Part shown: positions 54,583 to 62,416 of the stretch, piece by piece
How positions within the stretch are numbered: position 1 is the stretch's first letter
Layout: the number at the start of each line of letters is the position of its first letter
NCBI RefSeq assembly: GCF_017743935.1
Contig: NZ_JAGHRE010000001.1
Location: forward strand, 541,683 to 605,682
DNA: 64,000 nt
DNA from: Tropicibacter sp. R16_0
Lineage (GTDB): Bacteria > Pseudomonadota > Alphaproteobacteria > Rhodobacterales > Rhodobacteraceae
Reading direction: 5' to 3'
The notes under the pieces: model-generated
Told to the model about the DNA's origin: nothing
Seen by the model: only the letters and a program-made list of their open reading frames with translations
Database searches by the model: none
Program-made: the position numbers and the translations under genes

Positions 54583-57260
54583 TGGCCTCTCTCAATGTAC
54601 TTGTGTTGGTGTGTCTGGGCTATGTGGCCCTGCTGTTTCTTGTGGCCTTTGCCGCTGACAGGCTGGCAGCCACGGGACGCAGTACCTGGTTGCGGTCGCC
54701 GTTGATCTATACGCTGTCGCTGTCGATTTATTGTACGGCATGGACGTTCTATGGCGCTGTCGGATACGCTGCACGGTCGGGGCTGGAGTTTGTGACCATC
54801 TATGTCGGCCCGACTCTAGTGATGATCGGGTGGTGGTGGGGCCTGCGCAAGTTGGTGCGTGTCGGACGCAGTCAGCGCGTCACCTCGATCGCAGACCTGA
54901 TTTCGTCGCGTTATGGCAAGTCCAACACGCTGGCGATCTGTGTGACCATTCTCGCCGTCATTGGCGTGACGCCCTACATTGCGCTGCAATTGCAGTCGAT
55001 CACGCTGTCATTTTCGATCTTTGCCGAGGCTGACCCCAACAATTCCTATAACGAAATTGCCAGCGTGTTCTGGGTCGCGGCGGGGCTTGCTGTTTTTGCC
55101 ATTCTGTTCGGCACCCGAAACCTGGATGCCAACGAACGCCACCACGGCGTTGTCACGGCGGTGGCGATTGAGGCTGTGGTCAAGCTGATTGCCCTGTTGG
55201 CCGTGGGGATCTTTGTGGTCTGGGGCGTTGCTGGTGGCGTCACCGACACCATGGCCCGCATTGACGCATCCGAGATCGGACAATGGAACATCGACCGTGG
55301 CCGGTGGGCGACGATCACCTTTCTGGCGGCTGCAGCCTTTGTCTGTCTGCCGCGCATGTTTCAGGTCATGGTGGTCGAAAACGATGACGAGAGGCACTTG
55401 CGTACCGCCGCCTGGGCCTTTCCGCTTTATCTGCTCCTGATGAGCCTCTTTGTGGTTCCTATCGCCGTCGTGGGTCTGGAACTGATGCCAGAAGGGGCGA
55501 ACCCGGACCTGTTTGTTTTGACTGTGCCGCTGTCACAAGGGCAGCAGGGTCTGGCGATGTTGTCGTTTCTGGGTGGATTTTCCTCGGCCACGTCGATGGT
55601 GATTGTGGCCGCGATGGCCCTGTCGACCATGGTGTCGAACCACATCGTCATGCCGATCTGGCTCAGCTCGCGGGGCTCGGGGGCGTCGGTGTCGGGTGAT
55701 GTGCGGTCCGTCGTTTTGCTGGCGCGCCGCGTGTCCATCGCCGTGATCATGGCGCTTGGCTATTTCTATTACCGCCTGTCGGGTGGGGGTGCGGCACTGG
55801 CGGCCATCGGCCTGATCGCCTTTGCCGGGATCGCTCAGATCCTGCCCGCACTAGTGGGCGGGTTGTTCTGGCGCGGGGCAACGCGCACCGGCGCCTTGGC
55901 CGGGCTGACGGTCGGCTTTGTCTTGTGGCTTTATACCCTGCTGTTGCCTGGCATCGGCGGCGAGGTGATGCCTGCGACGGTGATGGAAAACGGCCTTTTT
56001 GGTTTGAGTTGGCTTAAGCCGCAGGCGCTCTTTGGCATCGACGGGTTGGACCCGATGGTGCATTCGGTGATGTGGAGCCTGTCGCTCAACGCAGCTGCCT
56101 TTTGTGTCGTGTCACTCTTTGGATTTCCCAGCCCGATCGAGCGGTTGCAAGCAGCCCAATTCGTCAATGTTTTTGAACATTCCGCCGGTCCGCGTGGCTG
56201 GGTCGGATCCGTGGCCCAAAGCGAAGATCTGATGATCATGTCGCAGCGCATCCTGGGCGCGCGCGAGGCGCAGGTGTTCTTTCACGCCGAAGCGCAGCGC
56301 CAGGGCGGGCGCGGGCATTTGCCCGAACCCACGCCAATGTTCTTGCAGCGGCTTGAGCGCGAGTTGGCAGGGTCTGTTGGCGCCGCCACGGCGCATGCGA
56401 TGATCGGGCAGATCGTGGGTGGTTCCTCCGTCTCGGTCGAGGATCTGCTGGCCGTGGCCGATGAATCGGCACAGTTGCTGGAATACTCCAGCCAGCTTGA
56501 GGCGAAGTCGGACGAACTTAGCCGAACTGCGCATCAGCTGCGCGAAGCCAACGAGAAGCTGACCCAGATCTCGCTGCAAAAGGACAATTTCCTGAGCCAG
56601 GTGAGCCATGAGTTGCGCACGCCCATGACCTCGATCCGAGCGTTTTCGGAAATTCTGCGCGACACCGAAGGGCTGCAGCCCGAAGAGCAGACGCGCTATG
56701 CCACGATCATTCATGACGAGGCGCTGCGGCTGACGCGATTGTTGGATGACCTGCTGGATCTCAGCGTGCTGGAAAATGGCCAAGTGAGCCTGAACATGGG
56801 CGAAGGCATGTTGGCCGAGGTTCTGGACCGGGCTGTGTCCACGGCCATGACCGGGGCCTCGCGCGATATGCGTATTGTTCGTAATGAAACGAACGAGCGC
56901 GTTCCGGTGCATTCGGATCTGGATCGGTTGACACAGGTGTTCATCAACCTGATTGCCAACGCGCGCAAATACTGTGACGCAACCGCGCCGGAACTGTCGA
57001 TCCGCGTGCATGAGGTCGGCGGCAAGGTGGTTGTCGATATGATCGACAACGGCAGTGGCATCCCGCGTGATTCCCGCAAGCTGGTGTTCGAGAAATTCGC
57101 CCGAGTCAGCGCCGAGCGGGCCGGGGGTGCGGGGCTGGGGCTGGCCATCTGTCGCGAGATCATGCAGCGCCTGGGCGGCGACATCACCTATCTCACCGGC
57201 CATCAGGGCGCGGCGTTCCGGGTCAGCTTCCCCTCGGGGTATCAACTTGCGGCTCAATAA
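54582..57260 (+). CDS. Sodium/solute symporter-histidine kinase fusion (CbrA/CrbS-like)
   Basis: 892 residues. Residues 1-520 are a 12-13 helix SLC5/SSS domain (YTLSLSIYCTAWTFYGAVGYAARSG, ISSRYGKSNTLAICVTILAVIG, FLGGFSSATSMVIVAAMALSTMVSNHIVMP). Residues 570-670 are linker with a coiled coil (SSQLEAKSDELSRTAHQLREANEKL). The kinase has His676 in FLSQVSHELRTPMTSI, N-box VFINLIANARKY, DNGSGIP and GLGLAIC. Family examples sense histidine (CbrA) or acetate (CrbS). ATG overlaps the preceding stop by one base. Confidence 0.95.
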   Translation: MASLNVLVLVCLGYVALLFLVAFAADRLAATGRSTWLRSPLIYTLSLSIYCTAWTFYGAVGYAARSGLEFVTIYVGPTLVMIGWWWGLRKLVRVGRSQRVTSIADLISSRYGKSNTLAICVTILAVIGVTPYIALQLQSITLSFSIFAEADPNNSYNEIASVFWVAAGLAVFAILFGTRNLDANERHHGVVTAVAIEAVVKLIALLAVGIFVVWGVAGGVTDTMARIDASEIGQWNIDRGRWATITFLAAAAFVCLPRMFQVMVVENDDERHLRTAAWAFPLYLLLMSLFVVPIAVVGLELMPEGANPDLFVLTVPLSQGQQGLAMLSFLGGFSSATSMVIVAAMALSTMVSNHIVMPIWLSSRGSGASVSGDVRSVVLLARRVSIAVIMALGYFYYRLSGGGAALAAIGLIAFAGIAQILPALVGGLFWRGATRTGALAGLTVGFVLWLYTLLLPGIGGEVMPATVMENGLFGLSWLKPQALFGIDGLDPMVHSVMWSLSLNAAAFCVVSLFGFPSPIERLQAAQFVNVFEHSAGPRGWVGSVAQSEDLMIMSQRILGAREAQVFFHAEAQRQGGRGHLPEPTPMFLQRLERELAGSVGAATAHAMIGQIVGGSSVSVEDLLAVADESAQLLEYSSQLEAKSDELSRTAHQLREANEKLTQISLQKDNFLSQVSHELRTPMTSIRAFSEILRDTEGLQPEEQTRYATIIHDEALRLTRLLDDLLDLSVLENGQVSLNMGEGMLAEVLDRAVSTAMTGASRDMRIVRNETNERVPVHSDLDRLTQVFINLIANARKYCDATAPELSIRVHEVGGKVVVDMIDNGSGIPRDSRKLVFEKFARVSAERAGGAGLGLAICREIMQRLGGDITYLTGHQGAAFRVSFPSGYQLAAQ

Positions 57261-57312
57261 GGGGGCGTAAAGACATTCGTAACCACCTGCCGGTTAGACC
57301 GGTAGGGGACGA

Positions 57313-58479
57313 ATGGACCGACAAGGCAGGTCAGGGCTTATGCCACCAGAGGCGGATACAGATTCAGTAATTCAGCGCAAGCTGGCAGTGGCGCGTGACG
57401 AAGGGCAGGGCGCTCCTCGGTCGATCCTGCGCGCGATGCGCTTGGGGCTTGCACGCGCCGCGGCGGACACGCTGGATCTGTCCATGACGGTGATCGGGGC
57501 AACGCAATGCAGGCGCTCGCAGGATGGGTTGCAGGACACGGTGCCGCAAGATCGGCTGTATGTTCTGTTGTCCGGGCCGGACGGTTTGTTGGGCGGGGCC
57601 TGTTTCGACCGGGTGTGCGTGACCTCAGTGATTCAGCAGCAGACGATGGGCACGGTTTTTGCCGTTTCGTCCAGCGAACGTGCGTTCACCGGCACCGACG
57701 CGGCCATGATCGCGCCGCTCATCGACGCGTTTTTCCCCCGGGCCAAAGACCTGAGCGAAGCCACCGTGGATCGCCTGTGTCTGGACGGGTACCAATTTGC
57801 GGCGAGGGCGGACGATCGCCGCAATCTGATCCTGTCGATGGAGTACGATAGTTTCCGCCTGTTCGACCTGACAGTTGAGATCGGCGGTGGCGTGGCGCAA
57901 GGGCAGATCACCCTGATCCTCCCTGATCAACCCGAGCCCAAGGAGGCGGCTCCGGATGGTCTTGCCGAGATGTCGGGCCTGGAGAAGAGCTTTGGTGTCA
58001 TGCGGGCCGAGCTCACGGCGGTCATCTCGCGCGTGCAACTGCCGCTGGCGGCCTTTGCGGGGATGCAGCCCGGTGATTTGTTGCCTCTGATCGGTGACAA
58101 GCTGGACAAGACAGAGGTGCTGACAATCGAAGGTCAGCGCATTGCCGTTGCTCGGTTGGGGCAGTGTCGTGGCATGCGGGCCTTGCGCCTGAACGAACGC
58201 TTGTCGGAACTTGAGCCACCCAACCCGGATGCCGGGTTTTCCGAGCACGGGACGCCGGACGCAACCGCGCTGACCTTGGTTGACCCGGACATCATCGAGC
58301 ACGCTTCGAGCGTAGAGATCGCGGCCGATACATTGGACAATGGGCCGATCGAGGCTGTACCGCCGGTCGCTGAAGCGGAACAGAACTTTTCCCATCTCAG
58401 CCCCGAGCAGGCCGTTGCCGAAATCTCGGAGCTTGCGGGGCTGCCTGCGGGATCAGACGAATTGGATCCGTCCAGCTAA
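57313..58479 (+). CDS. FliM/FliN-like protein with SpoA domain, outside flagellar genes
   Basis: 388 residues; AGGGG precedes ATG 57313 (ATG 57340 is an alternative). The middle has VIQQQTMGTVFA and AFTGTDAAMIAPLID, as in FliM central domains. Residues about 230-300 form a SpoA domain: LTAVISRVQLPLAAFAGMQPGDLLPLI and TEVLTIEGQRIAVARLGQC. The acidic C-terminal 80 residues are unordered. There are no flagellar genes in the window, and it stands 52 bases after the symporter-kinase. FliM is the docking target of CheY-type receivers, so a link to the receiver gene is possible. Confidence 0.83.
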   Translation: MDRQGRSGLMPPEADTDSVIQRKLAVARDEGQGAPRSILRAMRLGLARAAADTLDLSMTVIGATQCRRSQDGLQDTVPQDRLYVLLSGPDGLLGGACFDRVCVTSVIQQQTMGTVFAVSSSERAFTGTDAAMIAPLIDAFFPRAKDLSEATVDRLCLDGYQFAARADDRRNLILSMEYDSFRLFDLTVEIGGGVAQGQITLILPDQPEPKEAAPDGLAEMSGLEKSFGVMRAELTAVISRVQLPLAAFAGMQPGDLLPLIGDKLDKTEVLTIEGQRIAVARLGQCRGMRALRLNERLSELEPPNPDAGFSEHGTPDATALTLVDPDIIEHASSVEIAADTLDNGPIEAVPPVAEAEQNFSHLSPEQAVAEISELAGLPAGSDELDPSS

Positions 58480-58483
58480 AGGC

Positions 58484-58915
58484 TCAGCCCTTGCGCAGCT
58501 GCTCCAGCGTCGGGCGCAACCCGTCAAGCTGGTAGCCCGCGGCAGAGGTTTTGGACAAGATCTCGTCCGGTGCCAGATCCTTGCATTGACCCAAGGCCCA
58601 AACCACCGAACAGCGTGTGCCGGACGCGCAATAGGCCAACACCTTGCCCGAGCAGGCTTCGGCCATCTCGCGCTGACGGGCCACATTGTCCGGCGTCATG
58701 GTCTGATGGGTCAACTCCAGAACTTCAAAGTCCATCCCGGCGGCCCGCACGGCCTGTTCGATGGCATCCGCCTGATGACTCGGCGGCACCTCGGCATTCG
58801 GGCGGTTGCAGATGACTTTGTTATAGCCCGCCTCGGCGATGGCTGGGACGTCCTCAACCGAGATTTGCGGCGAGACGGAATAGCGGTCGGTGATCGGTCG
58901 AATATCCATGCTCAT
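58484..58915 (-). CDS. DUF442 / TIGR01244-type sulfurtransferase
   Basis: 143 residues with a tyrosine-phosphatase-like loop YCASGTRCSVVWALGQC (Cys-x5-Arg form is changed to C-A-S-G-T-R-C). N-terminus DIRPITDRYSVSPQISVEDVPAIAEAGYNKVICNRP is typical of the family. In other bacteria this domain is fused to the Blh dioxygenase; here it is the last gene of the blh operon. It probably moves sulfane sulfur. Three bases after the preceding stop. Confidence 0.9.
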   Translation of the reverse strand: MSMDIRPITDRYSVSPQISVEDVPAIAEAGYNKVICNRPNAEVPPSHQADAIEQAVRAAGMDFEVLELTHQTMTPDNVARQREMAEACSGKVLAYCASGTRCSVVWALGQCKDLAPDEILSKTSAAGYQLDGLRPTLEQLRKG

Positions 58916-58918
58916 TCC

Positions 58919-59350
58919 TTAGGTGGCAGCAGCGAGTCTGTCCAGTTGCGAGCCGAGTTTTGGCGCAAAACTCATGCCGGCCAACATCGAAAGCATAAAG
59001 ATCAAGCCGCCGGTGCCGCCAAATGCCAAAGAGGCCATCGCCGGACCCGGGCAAAGGCCCGCCAGGCCCCAGCCCATACCAAAGAGAACCGAACCGGTGA
59101 TCAGGCGGTGATCCAATTCCGGGCGCGGCAAATCGGGAAAGGCCCCCCCGGTCAGCGGCGCACCACGCGTGGTCAACCGCCAAGCCACAAGCATTGGCAG
59201 GATCGCGCCGCCCATGACAAAGGCCAGAGTCGGATCCCAGGCGCCAAACACGTCAAGCCAGCCCTGGACCTTGGTCGTGTCGGTCATGCCCGACAGCAAA
59301 AGGCCCGCGCCAAAGAGAGACCCCGACAAAAGGGAAATCAGAATGCGCAT
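58919..59350 (-). CDS. YeeE/YedE-type sulfur transporter half (DUF6691)
   Basis: 143 residues, four helices, from ATG 59350. SLLSGSLFGAGLLLSGMTD, LFGMGWGLAGLCPGPAMASLAFGG with the conserved cysteine in GLCPGP. Forms a thiosulfate/sulfur permease with the neighbouring half. Start overlaps the previous stop by one base (TGATG). Confidence 0.92.
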   Translation of the reverse strand: MRILISLLSGSLFGAGLLLSGMTDTTKVQGWLDVFGAWDPTLAFVMGGAILPMLVAWRLTTRGAPLTGGAFPDLPRPELDHRLITGSVLFGMGWGLAGLCPGPAMASLAFGGTGGLIFMLSMLAGMSFAPKLGSQLDRLAAAT

Positions 59351-59784
59351 CAGATCACCCCTAGGATATGGCGAAACAGAACCAGCGTCAGCCCGCCAGC
59401 AAGGATGTAGAACACCGTCGCCACGATGCCTCGCAACGAAAAGCGCGAGATACCGCAAACCCCGTGACCCGAGGTGCAGCCGTTGGCGATCCGGGTGCCC
59501 GCGCCGACCAGAAGACCGGCGGCGATCACCACAAACCAGTTTGAGGTCAGGTGCGTGTCTGCCTCAATCCCCAGGATCTGGAGCATCAGCAGGGGTGTCG
59601 CAATCACGCCAATCACAAAAGCGGCCCGTTCGGCGGCTGTACCCCAACCGGATCGGTCCACAAGGCCCCCCAGAATTCCGCTAGCCCCCATGACGCGGCC
59701 GTTGCCCAGCAACAAAACCGCTCCTCCGGTACCGATCAGCAGCCCGCCGATCAGTCCCCATATCCAATCCATTGGCATTGTCAT
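59350..59784 (-). CDS. YeeE/YedE-type sulfur transporter half
   Basis: 144 residues, four helices. GLIGGLLIGTGGAVLLLGNGRVMGASGILGG and the conserved IANGCTSGHGVCGISRFSLRG with two cysteines. Together with the next gene it equals one YeeE permease, which passes thiosulfate through a cysteine path. 29 bases after blh. Confidence 0.93.
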   Translation of the reverse strand: MTMPMDWIWGLIGGLLIGTGGAVLLLGNGRVMGASGILGGLVDRSGWGTAAERAAFVIGVIATPLLMLQILGIEADTHLTSNWFVVIAAGLLVGAGTRIANGCTSGHGVCGISRFSLRGIVATVFYILAGGLTLVLFRHILGVI

Positions 59785-59813
59785 TTCCTAACGTTCGCGC
59801 GTTTCGTGATCGA

Positions 59814-60677
59814 TCAGAGTTTGTTGATCGGCACCTTGAGGAAGACGTCCCCCTGCTCATCTGGCTCGGGCATCCGACCGCCGCGCATGTTAACTTGCAG
59901 CGACGGCAAGATCAGACGCGGCATCGACAGGGTCGCATCGCGGGCATCGCGCATTTCCACGAACTCTTCGATCGGGCGACCTTGGCCGATGTGGATGTTG
60001 AGAGCCTTCTGCTCGCCCACGGTAGTTTCCCAAGCGAATTCGTCCCGGCCCGGAGCCTTGTAGTCGTGGCCGACAAAGATCCGAGTGTCGTCCGGCAAGG
60101 TCAGGATCTTCTGGATCGACTGGTAGAGGGTTTCGGACGACCCGCCCGGGAAATCGCAACGCGCGGTGCCGAAGTCGGGCATGAACAGCGTGTCACCGAC
60201 AAATGCTGCATCCTCGATCACATAAGTCAGGCAGGCGGGCGTGTGTCCGGGTGTTTCCAACACGTCACCACGCATTTGGCCGATGTGGAAACTGTCGCCT
60301 TGGGTAAACAGCTTGTCGAATTGGCTGCCGTCACGCTGAAACTCAGTGCCTTCGTTGAACACTTTGCCGAATGTGTCCTGCACCACCGTGATGTTGTGGC
60401 CGATGCCGATCTTGCCGCCCAGCTGTCCCTGCAAATAGGGCGCGGCGGACAGGTGGTCGGCGTGCACATGGCTTTCCAGCAGCCATTCCACCTTGAGGTC
60501 GTTGTCGCGCACATAGCGAATGATTTCGTCCGCCGACGACGTATCCGTCCGCCCCGCGGCCTGATCATAGTCAAGCACGCTGTCGATGATGGCGCAGGCC
60601 CGACCCTCGGGCTCGCGTACCAGGTAGGACACGGTGAACGTCGCCTCGTCGAAAAAGGCCTTCACGAATGGTGTCAT
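59814..60677 (-). CDS. blh: Metallo-beta-lactamase-fold persulfide dioxygenase-like protein
   Basis: 287 residues, ETHE1/Blh group. Metal site HVHADHLSAAPYL (H-x-H-x-D-H), ETPGHTPACLTYVI, VGDTLFMPDFGTARCDFPGG and IFVGHDY. It lacks the DUF442 part fused in some homologues. Oxidises glutathione persulfide to sulfite in the cytoplasm. First gene of the leftward sulfur operon; an AT-rich imperfect dyad lies 30-50 bases upstream. Confidence 0.92.
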   Translation of the reverse strand: MTPFVKAFFDEATFTVSYLVREPEGRACAIIDSVLDYDQAAGRTDTSSADEIIRYVRDNDLKVEWLLESHVHADHLSAAPYLQGQLGGKIGIGHNITVVQDTFGKVFNEGTEFQRDGSQFDKLFTQGDSFHIGQMRGDVLETPGHTPACLTYVIEDAAFVGDTLFMPDFGTARCDFPGGSSETLYQSIQKILTLPDDTRIFVGHDYKAPGRDEFAWETTVGEQKALNIHIGQGRPIEEFVEMRDARDATLSMPRLILPSLQVNMRGGRMPEPDEQGDVFLKVPINKL

Positions 60678-60699
60678 GGATCTCTCCCCGCGATATCTG

Positions 60700-60735
60700 T
60701 GACAATCATATATGGGTTATGGAATGTGTTGCAAT
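60700..60735. promoter_or_regulatory. AT-rich promoter region of the blh operon
   Basis: GACAATCATATATGGGTT and ATGGAATGTGTTG upstream of blh form a lone AT-rich island with an imperfect dyad (ATCATAT and TTATGGA). Known BigR/SqrR operators are AT-rich and overlap the promoter. Candidate only. Confidence 0.4.
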
Positions 60736-60940
60736 AGGTTTTGCCGGATCCTTGCTTGGCTGCACTTGAGATGGGTCAAGGTGACCGGATTTCTGGGATG
60801 TTAGCATTGCCACATAAGCGGGCCAAATCACCTGGGCGTGCTGTGGAATTGGGCAAATGGGCAGGCATGGCCAAAAAATGGTCGGTTTTGCATTCCTGTT
60901 ACCCGAATCTGGTCTATTCAACTTATAGGGGAGGACCGAA

Positions 60941-61156
60941 ATGTCAGATCAAGAACTTCTGCTGCAGGCCGAAACAATCGAGGCACGGCTGAATGGTGCA
61001 AATCAAACCTTGCGGCTGGAACTGCAACCCAAGCTGAGCAAGGTGATCGCAAATCTGCGGGCCAATGGAACGCCTGTTCCGGCGCGGCTCAAGCGGTTGG
61101 ATGCGGCACTGTGCGACGAGGCGATCGAGGCCCGTTTCGACAACATGCCGATCTAA
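60941..61156 (+). CDS. Small hypothetical protein
   Basis: 71 residues. Strong GGGGAGG ten bases before ATG 60941. Charged helical sequence EARLNGANQTLRLELQPKLSKVIANL with a C-terminal part DAALCDEAIEARFDNMPI. No membrane or signal sequence. It has good codon usage for this genome and a clear leader, so it is probably real, but I do not recognise a family. Confidence 0.72.
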   Translation: MSDQELLLQAETIEARLNGANQTLRLELQPKLSKVIANLRANGTPVPARLKRLDAALCDEAIEARFDNMPI

Positions 61157-61164
61157 GAGGCGCG

Positions 61165-61383
61165 TCAGCCCAGCGAAATGCCCATGATCACCATCATGAG
61201 GCCTAACACCGACAGAAACAGCGAGCCTAGGTTCCATGGCAGCACGCCTTGAACGACGGCGCGCAACTCATCGTCGGTCAGGCCAGCCTTGCGCGCCTTG
61301 TTCACGCGCAGAATGCACCAGATCAGGCCGACAAGCCCGGCCAGCGAAAGCGCTGCGCCGCTCCAGACAATCAATTCGAACAT
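61165..61383 (-). CDS. Small two-helix membrane protein, unknown
   Basis: 72 residues from ATG 61383: LIVWSGAALSLAGLVGLIWCILRV and GSLFLSVLGLMMVIMGISLG flank a charged loop KARKAGLTDDELRAVVQG. Divergent from gapR over 156 bases. Conserved-looking but without known function. Confidence 0.72.
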   Translation of the reverse strand: MFELIVWSGAALSLAGLVGLIWCILRVNKARKAGLTDDELRAVVQGVLPWNLGSLFLSVLGLMMVIMGISLG

Positions 61384-61539
61384 GGTGCACCTATCGTTGC
61401 CAGTTTCGGCGTTGCGGTTAGCGGATTGACGCCTTTTGCGCAACCCGGGCCGCGACCGGGGCAATGTGTGCTTGCGGCAGGGCCGGGGGCGATGTATCCC
61501 GCGTGACGCCTCAAATTGCACATCGACGGAGAAGTGAAC

Positions 61540-61800
61540 ATGGAAGAGTCCCAGGCCGAAGCCAACTATCGCGTGACCGCAGGAGAATTGCGCCAGTTCG
61601 TCGAGCGGATGGAGCGGTTGGAGGCCGAGAAAAAGGACATCGCCGAGCAGCAGAAAGAGGTGATGGCCGAAGCCAAGGCTCGTGGTTACGACACCAAGGT
61701 GATGCGCAAGGTCATCGCGCTGCGCAAACGCGACAAGGACGACATCGCCGAAGAAGAAGCGGTGTTGGAGATGTACAAAGAAGCGCTAGGCATGACCTGA
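61540..61800 (+). CDS. gapR: GapR family nucleoid-associated protein (DUF2312)
   Basis: 86 residues from ATG 61540 with GGAGAAG ten bases upstream. Coiled-coil LRQFVERMERLEAEKKDIAEQQKEVMAEAKARGYDTKVMRKVIALRKRD is the DUF2312/GapR pattern. GapR forms a clamp on overtwisted DNA ahead of replication and transcription forks and stimulates topoisomerases. The longer frame from 61516 adds eight residues and is not needed. Confidence 0.93.
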   Translation: MEESQAEANYRVTAGELRQFVERMERLEAEKKDIAEQQKEVMAEAKARGYDTKVMRKVIALRKRDKDDIAEEEAVLEMYKEALGMT

Positions 61801-62344
61801 AAACGGGTCATCACTTGTTAAAGCAGATTGTGGCAGGGCAAACGCACACCCGGCCTACGCGCTTGGGGTCTGCTTGGAAATAGATGGTTGGTTGGGGCGT
61901 GGACATTGGCATCGAAGCCCCACTTGACCACGCAGCCGCCCTGTCTCGCTCGACAGATTTGCCCAATTGAGTGGCCGGCGTTCCCTATCGGCCACTTGAA
62001 AGAACCAAGTTTCCAAAGAATGACAGTCGGCTGGCCCGTTTCGTTTGTGAACGGGGTGCCACAGTTCAACCTTCGTTTCCGGCTGGTTTGACTGATCTTA
62101 GGCGTTGAGCGCTCAGGCTATTTTTTCTCAACAGCCGGGATCGACACAGCATTGCTGCGATGCGGACCACCAAGGATCTTGTCTGGTCCTGCCTGGATCT
62201 GATTGCCAAGAGTCGGCGGAAAGCGCGCTCAATACCAGCAATTTGGCAAAAACCGAAACGTAGCCTGTTCCAAGCTGTAGGGCTGGTTGGGCCCGCGGGC
62301 AGGGTCACCAAAAAACCGACAATCATCTCTTTTCAAACACAACA
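61801..62344. other. 540-base gap without a recognised gene
   Basis: Two overlapping frames of about 85 codons on opposite strands (61818-62091) have no ribosome site or family likeness, and a further minus frame at 62066-62326 is basic and unconvincing. This may be a decayed mobile or repeat sequence. Confidence 0.45.
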
Positions 62345-62378
62345 CCGCCCCCAACTCAAATTCAAGAGTTGGGGGCGG
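62345..62378 (-). terminator. Hairpin downstream of the acidic repeat gene
   Basis: CCGCCCCCAACTC and GAGTTGGGGGCGG form a 13-bp perfect stem with an 8-base loop. On the minus strand it is followed by TGTTGTGTTTG. It stands 39 bases after the stop of the leftward acidic frame, in the right place for its terminator. Confidence 0.7.
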
Positions 62379-62416
62379 CGTTAAATCATATTGGGGCTAG
62401 GTCACCCAGGAAACGA

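Noticed and set aside
61828-62091. Frames of about 85 codons on both strands after gapR
   Set aside because: They overlap each other on opposite strands and neither has a leader; could be remnants, but nothing supports expression.
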